NCBI RefSeq assembly: GCF_019303475.1 | Contig: NZ_JABLSI010000013.1 | Coordinates: 98,071 to 162,070, forward strand | Direction of reading: 5' to 3' | DNA from: Streptomyces sp. JJ38 | GTDB taxonomy: Bacteria > Actinomycetota > Actinomycetes > Streptomycetales > Streptomycetaceae | DNA length: 64,000 nt | Shown: in pieces, positions 36,670 to 45,571 of the stretch | Layout of the letters: every line of letters begins with the position of its first letter | Numbering within the stretch: position 1 is the stretch's first letter | Position numbers and translations under genes: made by a program | Notes under the pieces: model-generated | Told to the model about the DNA's origin: nothing | Database searches by the model: none | Seen by the model: the letters and a program-made list of their open reading frames with translations, nothing else

Positions 36670-38721
36670 ATGCCCTTCGACGACGAGAACCTTCTGATCA
36701 CGCGCGACACGACCTGGTGGCACGCCAGCGTGGCCTTCGCTGGCGGCACGATGAGCCCCGAGGCTGCCCGGTGCCTGTCGGCCGCGCTGCACGACCAGCG
36801 TTTCCACTTCCTGCGCAAGGACTCGGGGCTGCGCCTGCGCACCGAGCGTCCGTCGGCTGCCTTGCTGGACCGCCTCGTCGCCGAGCAGCAGGCCACCGGC
36901 TGGGTCGGTGGCGCCTACGAGCCGGAGACGGAAGCCTTCGGCGGGCCCGAGGGCATGGACGTGGCCCACGAGGTGTTCTGCGCCGACAGTCGCAGCGCCC
37001 TGCCCGAGACCGGAGCTCCTGGGACCCGCGAGCGCGCCGTGATGCTGCTGTCCGCCATGATTCGCAAAGCGGGCCTAGATCCGTTCGAGGCCGGAGACGT
37101 CTGGTCCCAGTTTGCCGCCCTGCGGCCCCCCGTTGCTCCGCCCACCGGGCCCGCGCTCGACCGCTCGGTCTCGGCGATGCGGCGTCTGATGAACGCGGAC
37201 GCAGCCCGACGGCCGGACGCGGAACCCGGCTGGGCCGAGCGCGTCGCCGTCTTCGAGGACGCCGGCCGTCGCCTGCGCCGGCTTGCCGCTGATGGGCGAC
37301 TGATACGCGGCTTGCGCGCCGTCCTCGCCCATCATGCGATCTTCGCGTTCAACCGCGCCGGGGTGCCTGTCACCGAGCAGGCAGCCACCGGATGGCTTGC
37401 CCGTCAAGTCGCCTTTGCCACATGGGAAGACGCCCACGTGTCTACCCGCCGGTCCACTTCTGTGAACCCTAACCTCGCTCGAATGGAGACCACCGTGACA
37501 CCCGTCACCGACCCCGCCGACATGCGTGAGGCCCTGGCCGACCGCCTCGTGGACAGCGGCCACCTGCACACCCCCGCCGCCATCGATGCCTTCCGGACCA
37601 CCGACCGCCACCAGTTCCTGCCCGGCGTCGCCATCGAGTTGGCGTATAAGGAGGACGCGGTGCCCATCAAGCACGACGAGCACGGCGAGATGATCTCCTG
37701 CATCTCCGCGCCCTCCATCGTCGCCACCCAGCTCGAACAGCTCGGCGCGCAGCCCGGCCACAAGGTTCTGGAGGCCGGGGCCGCCACCGGCTACAACGCC
37801 CGGCTGGTGGGCAAGGTCGTCGGCCCCAACGGACACGTGTGGACCCTGGACGTCGACCACGATCTCGTCGCCGGAGCCCAGACGAACCTCGACCAGGACG
37901 GGGCTGCCAACGTGACCGTCGTGCTGGGCGACGGCGCCGCCGGCCTTCCCGAGCACGCTCCGTACGACCGCATCCAGTTCACCGTCGGCGCGGGCGACGT
38001 CCCGGTCAAGCTCCTCGACCAACTCGCCCCCGACGGCCGACTGGTCCTTCCGATGCGGATTCGCGGGAGCATCTCACGCAGCTTCGCGTTCGAGCGCGAC
38101 GGCGCCACCTGGAAGACCGTCTCCTGCGAGATGGCGACGTTCGTGCCACTGCGCAAGGGCGTCTGCGACGACATCTACACCCTGGTGCCCATGGACGGTG
38201 AGGGCAACGTCCGCCTGGAGACCTTCAGCGAGCAGGAGGTCGACCGCGACGCGATCCGCACCGTCCTGGACCAGAAGCAGGCCAAGGTCTACACCGGCGT
38301 AAAGTTCCGCCAGGGCGACCCCTGGGAGTGGCTGTACCTGTACCTCGCGTCGGTGCTGCCCAACGGCCTGTCGCGCCTGCCCGGCCAGCGCCCCGGCTTC
38401 ACCCCGCACTTCGGATGGGGCTCCATGGCCGCCCTCGACAGCGACAGCCTGGCCTACCTGACCATCCGCGAAGGCGAGGACGACAAGGGCCGGTACTGGG
38501 AGATCGGCGTCATCGGCCACGGCTCCCGCGCCGCCGAACTCGCCGACCAGGTTGCCACAGAGATCCGCTCCTGGGACGAAGGCTGGGGCAACACCGCACC
38601 GGAGCCCACCTTCCGCATGGCCGTCGGCGACGCTCGTGACAAGCTGACAACCGCCGAGCCGCGCTTCGTCATCGACAAGACCTACAGCCGTCTCGTCGTC
38701 GACTGGCCGCGCAAGGGCTGA
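36670..38721 (+). CDS. LanB elimination domain fused to PIMT-like methyltransferase (FxLD system)
   Basis: A 683-residue two-part protein. Residues about 1-255 (TTWWHASVAFAGG, RFHFLRKDSGLRLRTE, and a later AVLAHHAIFAFNRAG) are the thiopeptide/LanB C-terminal elimination domain that removes glutamate to give dehydroamino acids. From about residue 272 a protein-isoaspartate-methyltransferase-like domain follows, with SAM loop VLEAGAATGYNARLVG near 365, and then an FxLD-specific C-terminal region ending YSRLVVDWPRKG. It therefore probably completes dehydration and methylates the precursor, perhaps at core Asp47. An internal ATG at 37483 marks the domain border. Confidence 0.85.
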   Translation: MPFDDENLLITRDTTWWHASVAFAGGTMSPEAARCLSAALHDQRFHFLRKDSGLRLRTERPSAALLDRLVAEQQATGWVGGAYEPETEAFGGPEGMDVAHEVFCADSRSALPETGAPGTRERAVMLLSAMIRKAGLDPFEAGDVWSQFAALRPPVAPPTGPALDRSVSAMRRLMNADAARRPDAEPGWAERVAVFEDAGRRLRRLAADGRLIRGLRAVLAHHAIFAFNRAGVPVTEQAATGWLARQVAFATWEDAHVSTRRSTSVNPNLARMETTVTPVTDPADMREALADRLVDSGHLHTPAAIDAFRTTDRHQFLPGVAIELAYKEDAVPIKHDEHGEMISCISAPSIVATQLEQLGAQPGHKVLEAGAATGYNARLVGKVVGPNGHVWTLDVDHDLVAGAQTNLDQDGAANVTVVLGDGAAGLPEHAPYDRIQFTVGAGDVPVKLLDQLAPDGRLVLPMRIRGSISRSFAFERDGATWKTVSCEMATFVPLRKGVCDDIYTLVPMDGEGNVRLETFSEQEVDRDAIRTVLDQKQAKVYTGVKFRQGDPWEWLYLYLASVLPNGLSRLPGQRPGFTPHFGWGSMAALDSDSLAYLTIREGEDDKGRYWEIGVIGHGSRAAELADQVATEIRSWDEGWGNTAPEPTFRMAVGDARDKLTTAEPRFVIDKTYSRLVVDWPRKG

Positions 38722-38725
38722 CCCG

Positions 38726-39871
38726 ATGATCCCCGCGATAGCCAGCCGTATCCCGCTGGTCCGCCGCCCCAAGGCGCCTGCGTTACCGCTGGACGAGCGC
38801 ATCACCCACCTCACCGGGCTGACCGTCGCGCCCGCTGGTGCGAGCCGCCACGACCTGGTGGCCCGCGCCAGCGGTGTCCTCAACTACGCAGCACTGATCG
38901 CCTCCGACGTCGGGCTGCCCGACCTGGCAGCCGACCTGTGCTGGCGCCAGCATCAGGTCTTCGCCGAAGCAGGACGCCTGAACGCGACGATCGCCGTCAT
39001 GTCGCTGATGCCGCTGGTCAACCTCTCCCGGCTGCTGACCCGCGACGGCCAGGGCGAGGCCGCCTACGACGTTCTCACCCGCCTCCACCACGCCGCCCGG
39101 CAGCGGGGCAAGGCCGAGATCGACGGCCGCACCGTGGACCTGTCCGCCCTCACCGGCACCGATGACGATCACCGCCAGGTGTGCCAGGAGCTGTGGGTGG
39201 CCCTTCTCGTGGACGGTGCCCGCGCCCTCGCACGGGTCGGCCGGTGGACCGACGCAGCCGAGGCCATGGCGAAGCACCGCGGCATCGGCAACCGGCTCCT
39301 CGACGGCCGCCAGATCAAGATCATGTCCCTGATGGAACAAGGGCTCGACGAGCAGGCCCGCGACGTGATCCACGCCACCCAGCCAACCGAGCCCTGGGAG
39401 ACCGCCGTCGGCCTGCTCCTGCGCGCTCACTGCCATCCCGCAGACACACCCGTCCCGCGGCCTGACCTCGACCGCACCCTGAACGAGGCCACCGAGCTGC
39501 TAGCCCATCCCGAGCCGTCGACCGCCGTGTTCCAGACCCGGACTGGCCTTGCCGCCTTGGAGCTGGACCCCACGGGACCGGACGCGGGGCCGCTGGTGGA
39601 CGCCGTCGCCGACGTGGCCCGGCTTGATGCCTACGCCGCGCGTGAGGCCCTGCTCCATCCCGCCACGCGCGCCGCCCTGAGCGCCGACCATGAAGACGCC
39701 CTGAACGCGGTAATCACGGCAGCGGGACTCGGCGCCGACGTCCTGCCCGCCGACCACCTGGGGCCGCTGTCCGAGGCCGTCGCCCTCGCCGAGACCGAGC
39801 TGAGGAAACTGCTGCAGGACGCCAACTCGGTGCCCGGCAATCCCCCGAAGGAGGTACCGCAACCCACATGA
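38726..39871 (+). CDS. Hypothetical helical protein of the FxLD lanthipeptide locus
   Basis: A 381-residue soluble, all-helical, Ala/Leu-rich protein with TPR-like spacing (ARASGVLNYAALIASDVG, LCWRQHQVFAEAGRLN, VALLVDGARALARVGRW). I recognise no enzyme motif. It lies four bases behind the fused methyltransferase and is followed by an ATGA-coupled tiny frame. By position it may be a scaffold or immunity-type protein for the RiPP; this is inference. Confidence 0.7.
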   Translation: MIPAIASRIPLVRRPKAPALPLDERITHLTGLTVAPAGASRHDLVARASGVLNYAALIASDVGLPDLAADLCWRQHQVFAEAGRLNATIAVMSLMPLVNLSRLLTRDGQGEAAYDVLTRLHHAARQRGKAEIDGRTVDLSALTGTDDDHRQVCQELWVALLVDGARALARVGRWTDAAEAMAKHRGIGNRLLDGRQIKIMSLMEQGLDEQARDVIHATQPTEPWETAVGLLLRAHCHPADTPVPRPDLDRTLNEATELLAHPEPSTAVFQTRTGLAALELDPTGPDAGPLVDAVADVARLDAYAAREALLHPATRAALSADHEDALNAVITAAGLGADVLPADHLGPLSEAVALAETELRKLLQDANSVPGNPPKEVPQPT

Positions 39872-39948
39872 GTGATCGAACGCAGCGTCACAGCACTCCG
39901 CACCCGGCCACACAAGGAGAAAGCCCGATATTCGCTATCGAGTTCTAA
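39868..39948 (+). CDS. Tiny coupled reading frame 1 (26 residues)
   Basis: ATG 39868 overlaps the previous stop as ATGA and the frame ends at TAA 39946-39948. The product begins MSDRTQRHSTPH and ends PIFAIEF. It has no Cys and no FxLD motif. Whether it is translated is unknown; coupling is the only support. Confidence 0.35.
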   Translation: MSDRTQRHSTPHPATQGESPIFAIEF

Positions 39949-40031
39949 ATTTCGCCCGCGCACACCCGTGACGGCGACAAGACGCCCCCCGTTACCCGAT
40001 CACCAGTCCGCATACCGCCCGAGGAGCCATC

Positions 40032-40175
40032 GTGCATCCCGTACGCCGCCCTGCGCTCGTTCATCCTGCGTTCGAAAACACCGCCGCCTCCTCGGACACC
40101 TCGCTCCTCACCGCTGCCGACCGCGCCGCGCACGTGACCGACGGGGCACGACCGGATGCGAGGTCACTGGCATGA
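40032..40175 (+). CDS. Tiny coupled reading frame 2 (47 residues)
   Basis: GTG 40032 follows GAGGAG at five bases, and the stop overlaps the next tiny frame (ATGA at 40172). The product begins MHPVRRPALVHPAFENTAAS, continues LLTAADRAAHV and lacks Cys. Third-position GC is high. A leader-like or regulatory peptide is possible; no family is recognised. Confidence 0.45.
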   Translation: MHPVRRPALVHPAFENTAASSDTSLLTAADRAAHVTDGARPDARSLA

Positions 40176-40258
40176 CGGACTCCATCCGCCCCCATTTCCC
40201 TCTCTCCTCCAGGGCGGAGCGCACACTGAACTCGCCCACCTCGGGAGGCGCCCGGTGA
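40172..40258 (+). CDS. Tiny coupled reading frame 3 (28 residues)
   Basis: ATG 40172 overlaps the stop of the previous frame, and its own stop overlaps GTG 40255 of the ABC transporter (GTGA). Product begins MTDSIRPHFPLSSRAERT. It could serve only to couple translation to the transporter gene. No Cys, no known motif. Confidence 0.45.
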   Translation: MTDSIRPHFPLSSRAERTLNSPTSGGAR

Positions 40259-42246
40259 AGAGGTTCCTCGGACCGGTGAAGATGGCCGAGCCTCGAGTCT
40301 CCGACGCCGAACAAGAGCTGTTCGGCGGACCGCTGCGCTACGACCTGGGTTTCTCCCACCACGAGCACGCGGGCCTGGACCTGACCATGATGTCGGCGCT
40401 GCGCTCCATGCCCGCGCTCGTCGGCACCACGCTGCGCATGGCGTGGCAGGCCGACCGGCGCGCGCTGCTCGCCGTGGCAGTCAGCGAGATCGGCCAGGGC
40501 ATCGCCGCGGCCATCGGCCTGCTCGCCATCAACGCCGTCATGCACGCCCTGCTCGCCGGAACAGGAAGTGCCGCCGAGCGACTGCACGCTCTGTTACCCG
40601 GCCTGCTAGCCGTCGCCGCCATCGGCGTCGCCAACTCCGCCCTCTCTGCCTGGTCCACCTCCCGCGCGGGACGCCTGGAACCGAAGGTCGAACGGATCGC
40701 CACCACCCAGTACCTGGCCGCCGCCGCCAGCGTCGAGCTGGAAGCCATCGACGACCCCGACTTTCGACGGCTCGTCGACGTCGCCCAGCACGGACCCGGC
40801 TCAGCCCGCCGCATGATCGGCGCCTGCGTCGCCGCCCTCAACGGCCTCATCTCCCTGATCGCCACCGCCGGCGTCCTCGCCGTGTTGCACCCCATCCTGC
40901 TGCCCATGCTGATTCTCATCGCCGCCCCGCGCGGTTGGGGCGCCATGCGTGTGGCCCAGGAACGGTACGTATCGGTGATGAGCTGGATCGAGCACGTGCG
41001 GGCCAGCCGCCTCATCGGCAATCTGCTCACCGAGCGCACCGCCGCCCAGGAGGTCCGGCTCCACGCCGTCGGCACCTTCCTCCTCAGCCGCTACCAGCGC
41101 ATGGCCGAGAGCGCCGAGGCCGAACAGGAGCGCCTCGCCTCCAGCAAGGCGTTGACCGAGTGGGTCGCCTCTGCGCTGTCCGGCTTGGCAATGGCCGCGA
41201 CGTACGGGGCCATGTTCTGGCTGATCACGACCGGGCAGATGAACCTCGCCATCGCCGGCACCGCCGTGATCGCGGTGCGCACAGGATCAGCGAGCCTGGG
41301 CGCGCTGGTGATGAACATCAACCAGTTGCACGAGGAGTCCCTCTACGTCCGCGACCACGGCCGGTGCCTGGCCCAGGCCGCCCAGCGGACCATCCCCGCA
41401 GGCGGCGCCCCGGTGCCTGAGCGAATCAAGGAGATCGCCCTCGATGGCGTCACCTACCGATACCCCGACCGTGACGCGGCTGCCCTGGAGCAGGTGTCGC
41501 TTACCTTGCCGATGGGGTCGGTCACCGCCGTGGTCGGTGAGAACGGTTCTGGCAAGAGCACGCTGATGAAGATCCTCTCGGGCCTGCTGCTGCCCCAAGC
41601 CGGCACCCTGCGCTGGGGCCAGGCGGACATCACCAACCTCGACCGCTCGCAGGTCTTCGAGCGCGTCTCCCTGCTCACCCAGGATTTTCAACGCTGGCCC
41701 GTGACGGCCGCGATGAACATCCGCCTCGGCCGCCCCGCCCATGCCGCCACACCACGAGACCTGCAACCGTCGGTCGACTACGCAGGCGCCGCCCCTGTCA
41801 TCGCCAAGCTCCCCGCCGGCCTGCGCAGCCTGCTGGCCCGCATGTTCCGCGGCGCAATTGAGCTCTCCGGCGGCGAATGGCAGAAGGTGGGCCTGGCCCG
41901 CACCCACTGGCGAAGCGCAACCGCGCAGGCAGACAGTGTCCTCATCGTTGACGAGCCCACCTCCGCGCTCGATCCCGAGGCCGAGATCGAAGCTTTCGAC
42001 CGCATCCGCCGCCTCGCCTCTCCGAACCGGGCAGTCGTCCTGGTCACCCACCGCATGTCCGGCGTCCGCCACGCCGACCACATCTACGTCCTCAACAACG
42101 GGCGCCTCGCCGAGGAAGGCACGCACGACGAACTCATTGCCGCACGCGGCCGGTACGCGGCAATGTTCGACGCTCAAGCCGCCCAGTACGCCCCGACCGG
42201 GACCATCCCGAACCCTGCAACGCCGACCGTCTCGGACCAGGTATGA
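40255..42246 (+). CDS. ABC transporter, fused membrane and ATPase domains, lanthipeptide exporter
   Basis: A 663-residue half-type exporter. The N-terminal 340 residues hold about six hydrophobic segments (IGLLAINAVMHALLAG, LISLIATAGVLAVLHPILL, MAATYGAMFWLI). The ATPase domain has Walker A VVGENGSGKSTL, signature ELSGGEWQKVGLAR and Walker B VLIVDEPTSALD. There is no C39 peptidase domain, so the leader must be removed by another protease. GTG 40255 has GGAGG seven bases upstream. Overlaps the following methyltransferase by ATGA. Confidence 0.9.
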   Translation: MKRFLGPVKMAEPRVSDAEQELFGGPLRYDLGFSHHEHAGLDLTMMSALRSMPALVGTTLRMAWQADRRALLAVAVSEIGQGIAAAIGLLAINAVMHALLAGTGSAAERLHALLPGLLAVAAIGVANSALSAWSTSRAGRLEPKVERIATTQYLAAAASVELEAIDDPDFRRLVDVAQHGPGSARRMIGACVAALNGLISLIATAGVLAVLHPILLPMLILIAAPRGWGAMRVAQERYVSVMSWIEHVRASRLIGNLLTERTAAQEVRLHAVGTFLLSRYQRMAESAEAEQERLASSKALTEWVASALSGLAMAATYGAMFWLITTGQMNLAIAGTAVIAVRTGSASLGALVMNINQLHEESLYVRDHGRCLAQAAQRTIPAGGAPVPERIKEIALDGVTYRYPDRDAAALEQVSLTLPMGSVTAVVGENGSGKSTLMKILSGLLLPQAGTLRWGQADITNLDRSQVFERVSLLTQDFQRWPVTAAMNIRLGRPAHAATPRDLQPSVDYAGAAPVIAKLPAGLRSLLARMFRGAIELSGGEWQKVGLARTHWRSATAQADSVLIVDEPTSALDPEAEIEAFDRIRRLASPNRAVVLVTHRMSGVRHADHIYVLNNGRLAEEGTHDELIAARGRYAAMFDAQAAQYAPTGTIPNPATPTVSDQV

Positions 42247-43544
42247 CCCACTCGACCGAAAGGCCCGCTGTGACCACGCCCCCCACCACGGACCTCGACG
42301 TGGCCACCGCGCTGCGCCAGCAGTTGGCCGACCACCTCGCCGCCAGGGGACACATCCGCACCCCTGCGATCGACCACGCCCTGCGCACCGTGCCCCGGCA
42401 CGCCTTCGCCCCCGAAGTACCTCTCCAAGCTGCGTACGCCAACGACATCGTCATCACCCGCTACAGCGACGACGGCACCGTCACCAGCTCCATCTCCGCG
42501 CCATGGCTGCAGGCTGAGATGCTGGAAGCCGCCCGCATCCAGCCCGGCCACCAGGTGCTGGAGATCGGATCCGGCGGCTACAACGCCGCCCTCATCGCAG
42601 AACTCGCCGACCCCACCGGCCACGTCACCACCCTCGACATCGACCCGGCCGTCACCGACCGGGCCACCCGCTTCCTGACCCAGACCGGATACGACCACGT
42701 CCGCGTCACGACCGCGGACGCCGAACACCTGCCCATCGATGTGGTCCCGGACGGCGGATTCAACGCCATCGTGGTCACCGTCGACACCTGGGACCTGCCC
42801 TGGATCCACGCCCTGGCCGAGGGCGGCCGTCTCGTCGCACCGCTGCGCCTGCATGGGTACCACTGGGCCATCGGCTTCACCAAGCGCGACGGGGCACTGC
42901 ACAGCGACGAGCCGCTCATCGTCTGCGGCTTCGTCGCAATGCAGGGCGACGGCGCCTGGCACACGAACCGTCGCACCGTCCCCGGCACCGGCGTCCACCT
43001 GTCCTGGGAAGACGGCAACCCGCTGCCGGTCGATCAACTCGCCCCCGCCCTCACGCGCGAGCCGACCGTGGCGCACACCCACATCACGATCGGTGGCCAG
43101 GAACCCTTCGACGCCCTCACCCTCTACCTGGCCGGCGCCCTGCCCGGTTTCTGCCGCCTCTCAGTCGACCCCGACGGCAACAACGGGGTCCTGAACCCGC
43201 CGCCCAAGCACTGGCCCGGCGCCGCGATCGTCCGCGGCACCTCCCTCGCCCGGCTAGCCACCGAGCGCATCAGCGACGGAGACGACGGCAACGGCCTGTA
43301 CGAGTTCGTCGTCCACGGATACGGGCCCCGCGGCCAAGTGGCCGCGAAGGAGATGGCCGACCAGGTCCAGCACTGGCAGCGCAACCACCGCGCCGCTCTC
43401 TGCCCGCGGATCACCATCCATCCCCTGGTCAACGGTGACCCGATGCCTGCGACCGACGATCCGCACGTGTTCGACAACAAGCACACGCGTATCACTGTCG
43501 ACTGGCCGATCGTTCCCGGCGCCGCCCTGCCCACGGAGGGCTGA
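42243..43544 (+). CDS. PIMT-like methyltransferase, FxLD system, stand-alone
   Basis: A 433-residue SAM-dependent methyltransferase paralogous to the C-terminal part of the fused protein at 36670. The PIMT-type fold shows VLEIGSGGYNAALIAEL as SAM loop near residue 105 and IRTPAIDHALRTVPRHAFAP at the start; the C-terminal FxLD-specific region ends KHTRITVDWPIVPG. Having two related methyltransferases for one short precursor suggests two modification steps or a paired complex. It ends the tightly overlapped RiPP gene run. Confidence 0.88.
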   Translation: MTHSTERPAVTTPPTTDLDVATALRQQLADHLAARGHIRTPAIDHALRTVPRHAFAPEVPLQAAYANDIVITRYSDDGTVTSSISAPWLQAEMLEAARIQPGHQVLEIGSGGYNAALIAELADPTGHVTTLDIDPAVTDRATRFLTQTGYDHVRVTTADAEHLPIDVVPDGGFNAIVVTVDTWDLPWIHALAEGGRLVAPLRLHGYHWAIGFTKRDGALHSDEPLIVCGFVAMQGDGAWHTNRRTVPGTGVHLSWEDGNPLPVDQLAPALTREPTVAHTHITIGGQEPFDALTLYLAGALPGFCRLSVDPDGNNGVLNPPPKHWPGAAIVRGTSLARLATERISDGDDGNGLYEFVVHGYGPRGQVAAKEMADQVQHWQRNHRAALCPRITIHPLVNGDPMPATDDPHVFDNKHTRITVDWPIVPGAALPTEG

Positions 43545-43666
43545 GGCCGCTGCCTGCTCCACCTCCGCTCGGCGAACAACCCGATCTGCCGTCCGGGACA
43601 CCGGGCCCTCCTCGGCGGCAGCCGCCGTACCCTCATCCGCCCCACCGTTCTGAAAGGCACAGCTCT

Positions 43667-43978
43667 GTGACCTGTCTCCCCCTCGGTAACGTCGAACCGC
43701 GTGCCGCCCGTCCACAGGGCAGCAATGCCGAGCCCGGCTGCGAAGTGAGGCTGCACGACAGGACCCTCTACAGCTCGCTCTTCCGCTACGACGACATCAT
43801 GCTGGTCAACCCACCTGTCTGGGGTCAGCCAGCCAGTGCCAACCCTCTGTTCGAGCTCAAACGGGCAGGCGACAGTGGGTGGTTCGCCACCTACGCTCAA
43901 AGCTTCGAATCTGTCTGGGGCACCGCGCGACCCTGGACGCCGGACCAGGAGGGGACCGCCGCACATGGGCCGCACTGA
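43667..43978 (+). CDS. Short DUF5919-like protein
   Basis: A 103-residue protein. The stretch LYSSLFRYDDIMLVNPPVWG and SFESVWGTARPW resemble the C-terminal end of DUF5919 proteins, usually found behind an XRE domain in longer regulators; here only this part is encoded, from GTG 43667 behind GAAAGG. It may be a shortened relative. It overlaps the NUDIX gene by 14 bases. Confidence 0.6.
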   Translation: MTCLPLGNVEPRAARPQGSNAEPGCEVRLHDRTLYSSLFRYDDIMLVNPPVWGQPASANPLFELKRAGDSGWFATYAQSFESVWGTARPWTPDQEGTAAHGPH

Positions 43979-44432
43979 GTACTACAACGACCCCGACGCT
44001 CCCAAGGCCAACACCCTCATCCCTGCCAGCAATCTTCTCGTCGTGGATGAGTCCGGCGCCATCCTCCTCCAGCGTCGCCGCGACACCGGCCAGTGGGCCC
44101 TGCCCGGCGGAGCCCAGGACATCGGCGAGACCGCCGCTCAGTGCGCCATCCGCGAATGCCAGGAGGAGACCGGCGTCCTCGCCGAGATCACCGGCTTCCT
44201 CGGCGTGTACACCAACCCGAACCACATCGTCGCCTACAGCGACGGCGAGATCCGCCAGCAGTACGAGAACACTTACATCGGCCGCCCCATCGGCGGCCAA
44301 CCCGCCATCAATGACGAAGCCGACGGGGTCCGCTACGTCCGCCCTGCCGACCTCGACCAGTACGACATCCACCCCAGCATGCGCCAGCAGATTGGTGACT
44401 ATCTCACCGGGACCTACCCCTACCTCGGCTGA
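43965..44432 (+). CDS. NUDIX hydrolase
   Basis: A 155-residue NUDIX enzyme hydrolysing nucleoside-diphosphate-linked compounds. The NUDIX box is complete: GGAQDIGETAAQCAIRECQEETGV, given here in parts as GGAQDIGE and RECQEETG. ATG 43965 lies inside the preceding short gene, so translation is coupled. The substrate is unknown. It is the last gene of the same-strand run and converges with trpS. Confidence 0.88.
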   Translation: MGRTEYYNDPDAPKANTLIPASNLLVVDESGAILLQRRRDTGQWALPGGAQDIGETAAQCAIRECQEETGVLAEITGFLGVYTNPNHIVAYSDGEIRQQYENTYIGRPIGGQPAINDEADGVRYVRPADLDQYDIHPSMRQQIGDYLTGTYPYLG

Positions 44433-44509
44433 GCGGTGGCAGTGGCCAGCGCTGTCTCCACCCGCTGCACCGCGGCGGAGATCCCCGGGGCCGCTCCCTA
44501 GGTGGCGGG

Positions 44510-45571
44510 TCAGGACTGGGCAATCTCCCGGGCCTTGCGGGCTCGTTCAGCCTTGCGGCGCAGTTGGTTGTAGGAGGCGGTCAGGCCCATGGCCTTGCGG
44601 ACTTCGAAGACCACCTGCTGGACTTCCCGGCGGGTGCGTTCGGTGCCGTCGACGATGATCTCGTCGACGAGGCCGCTCTGTTCCTCGAACATGGCGCGGC
44701 GTTCCCGCATCGGGTCCATGAAGCGGTTGATGGCGTCGGCGAGCTTGGTTTTGACCTCGACGTCTCCGACCTTCCCCGCGCGGTACCGCTCCTTGAGGTC
44801 GGCGATCTCGGCGGGGTTGTCGTTGAATGCGTCGTGGTAGGCGAAGACGGGGTTGCCCTCTACCGTGCCGGGGACATCGGCGCGGACGCGCTTGGGGTCG
44901 GTGTACATGCCAGCCACCTTCTTGCGGACCTCTTCGGCGCTGTCGGAGAGGTAGATGACGTTGCCGACCGACTTGCTCATCTTGCCCTGGCCATCGGTGC
45001 CGACCAGCGTTGGGACGTCGCTCTCGACGAGCTCCGGGACGGGGAAGACCTCGCCGTAGAGGTAGTTGAAGCGGCGGGCGATCTCGCGGGTGATTTCCAC
45101 GTGGGCGTGGTTGTCCTTCCCGACCGGTACGACGTGCGCCTTCACGCACAGGATATCGGCGGCCTGGAGAACGGGGTAGCCGAGGAGGCCGTAGGGCATC
45201 TCCTCCTTCTTGGCGTCCCGCGCCATGTCTTTCAGGCTGGGGATGCGCTCCAGGCGCGGCACGGTGACGAGGTTCTGGAAGAGCGTGTTGAGGTCGCCGA
45301 CCTCGGGGATCGCGGATTGGAGGTAGAAGGTCGCACGGCTGGGGTCGATGCCGGCGGCCAGGGAGTCCAGCACCATGTCGCGGGCGTTCGCCGAGACCTT
45401 CGCGATGTCCTCGCGGGAGTTCTTCGTCGTCAGCATGTGGAGATCGGCGATGATCAGGAAGGTCTCGTACTGGTGCTGGAGCTTGACTCGGTTGGCGATG
45501 CTCCCGACGTAGTGGCCCAGGTGCAGCTTCCCGGTCGGCCGGTCGCCGGTGAGCATGCGCAGATCAGTCAT
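44510..45571 (-). CDS. trpS: Tryptophanyl-tRNA synthetase (probably accessory copy)
   Basis: A 353-residue class I synthetase charging tRNA-Trp. HIGH-type motif TGKLHLGHY is at residues 11-19 and GKMSKSVGN is the KMSKS loop. Start ATG 45571 gives the canonical MTDLRMLTGDRPTG lead; the frame is open further upstream. A housekeeping copy is expected elsewhere in the genome, so this one is probably accessory. In streptomycetes second TrpRS copies can give indolmycin resistance. The 200 bases upstream hold a 46-codon frame (from about 45704) that runs over the trpS start, but with a single Trp codon. Confidence 0.93.
   Translation of the reverse strand: MTDLRMLTGDRPTGKLHLGHYVGSIANRVKLQHQYETFLIIADLHMLTTKNSREDIAKVSANARDMVLDSLAAGIDPSRATFYLQSAIPEVGDLNTLFQNLVTVPRLERIPSLKDMARDAKKEEMPYGLLGYPVLQAADILCVKAHVVPVGKDNHAHVEITREIARRFNYLYGEVFPVPELVESDVPTLVGTDGQGKMSKSVGNVIYLSDSAEEVRKKVAGMYTDPKRVRADVPGTVEGNPVFAYHDAFNDNPAEIADLKERYRAGKVGDVEVKTKLADAINRFMDPMRERRAMFEEQSGLVDEIIVDGTERTRREVQQVVFEVRKAMGLTASYNQLRRKAERARKAREIAQS

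Noticed and set aside
39872..40258. 128-codon plus-strand frame in the stretch before the exporter
   Set aside because: Arg/Pro/Ser-rich product; the three smaller frames with coupling and a ribosome site explain the stretch better.
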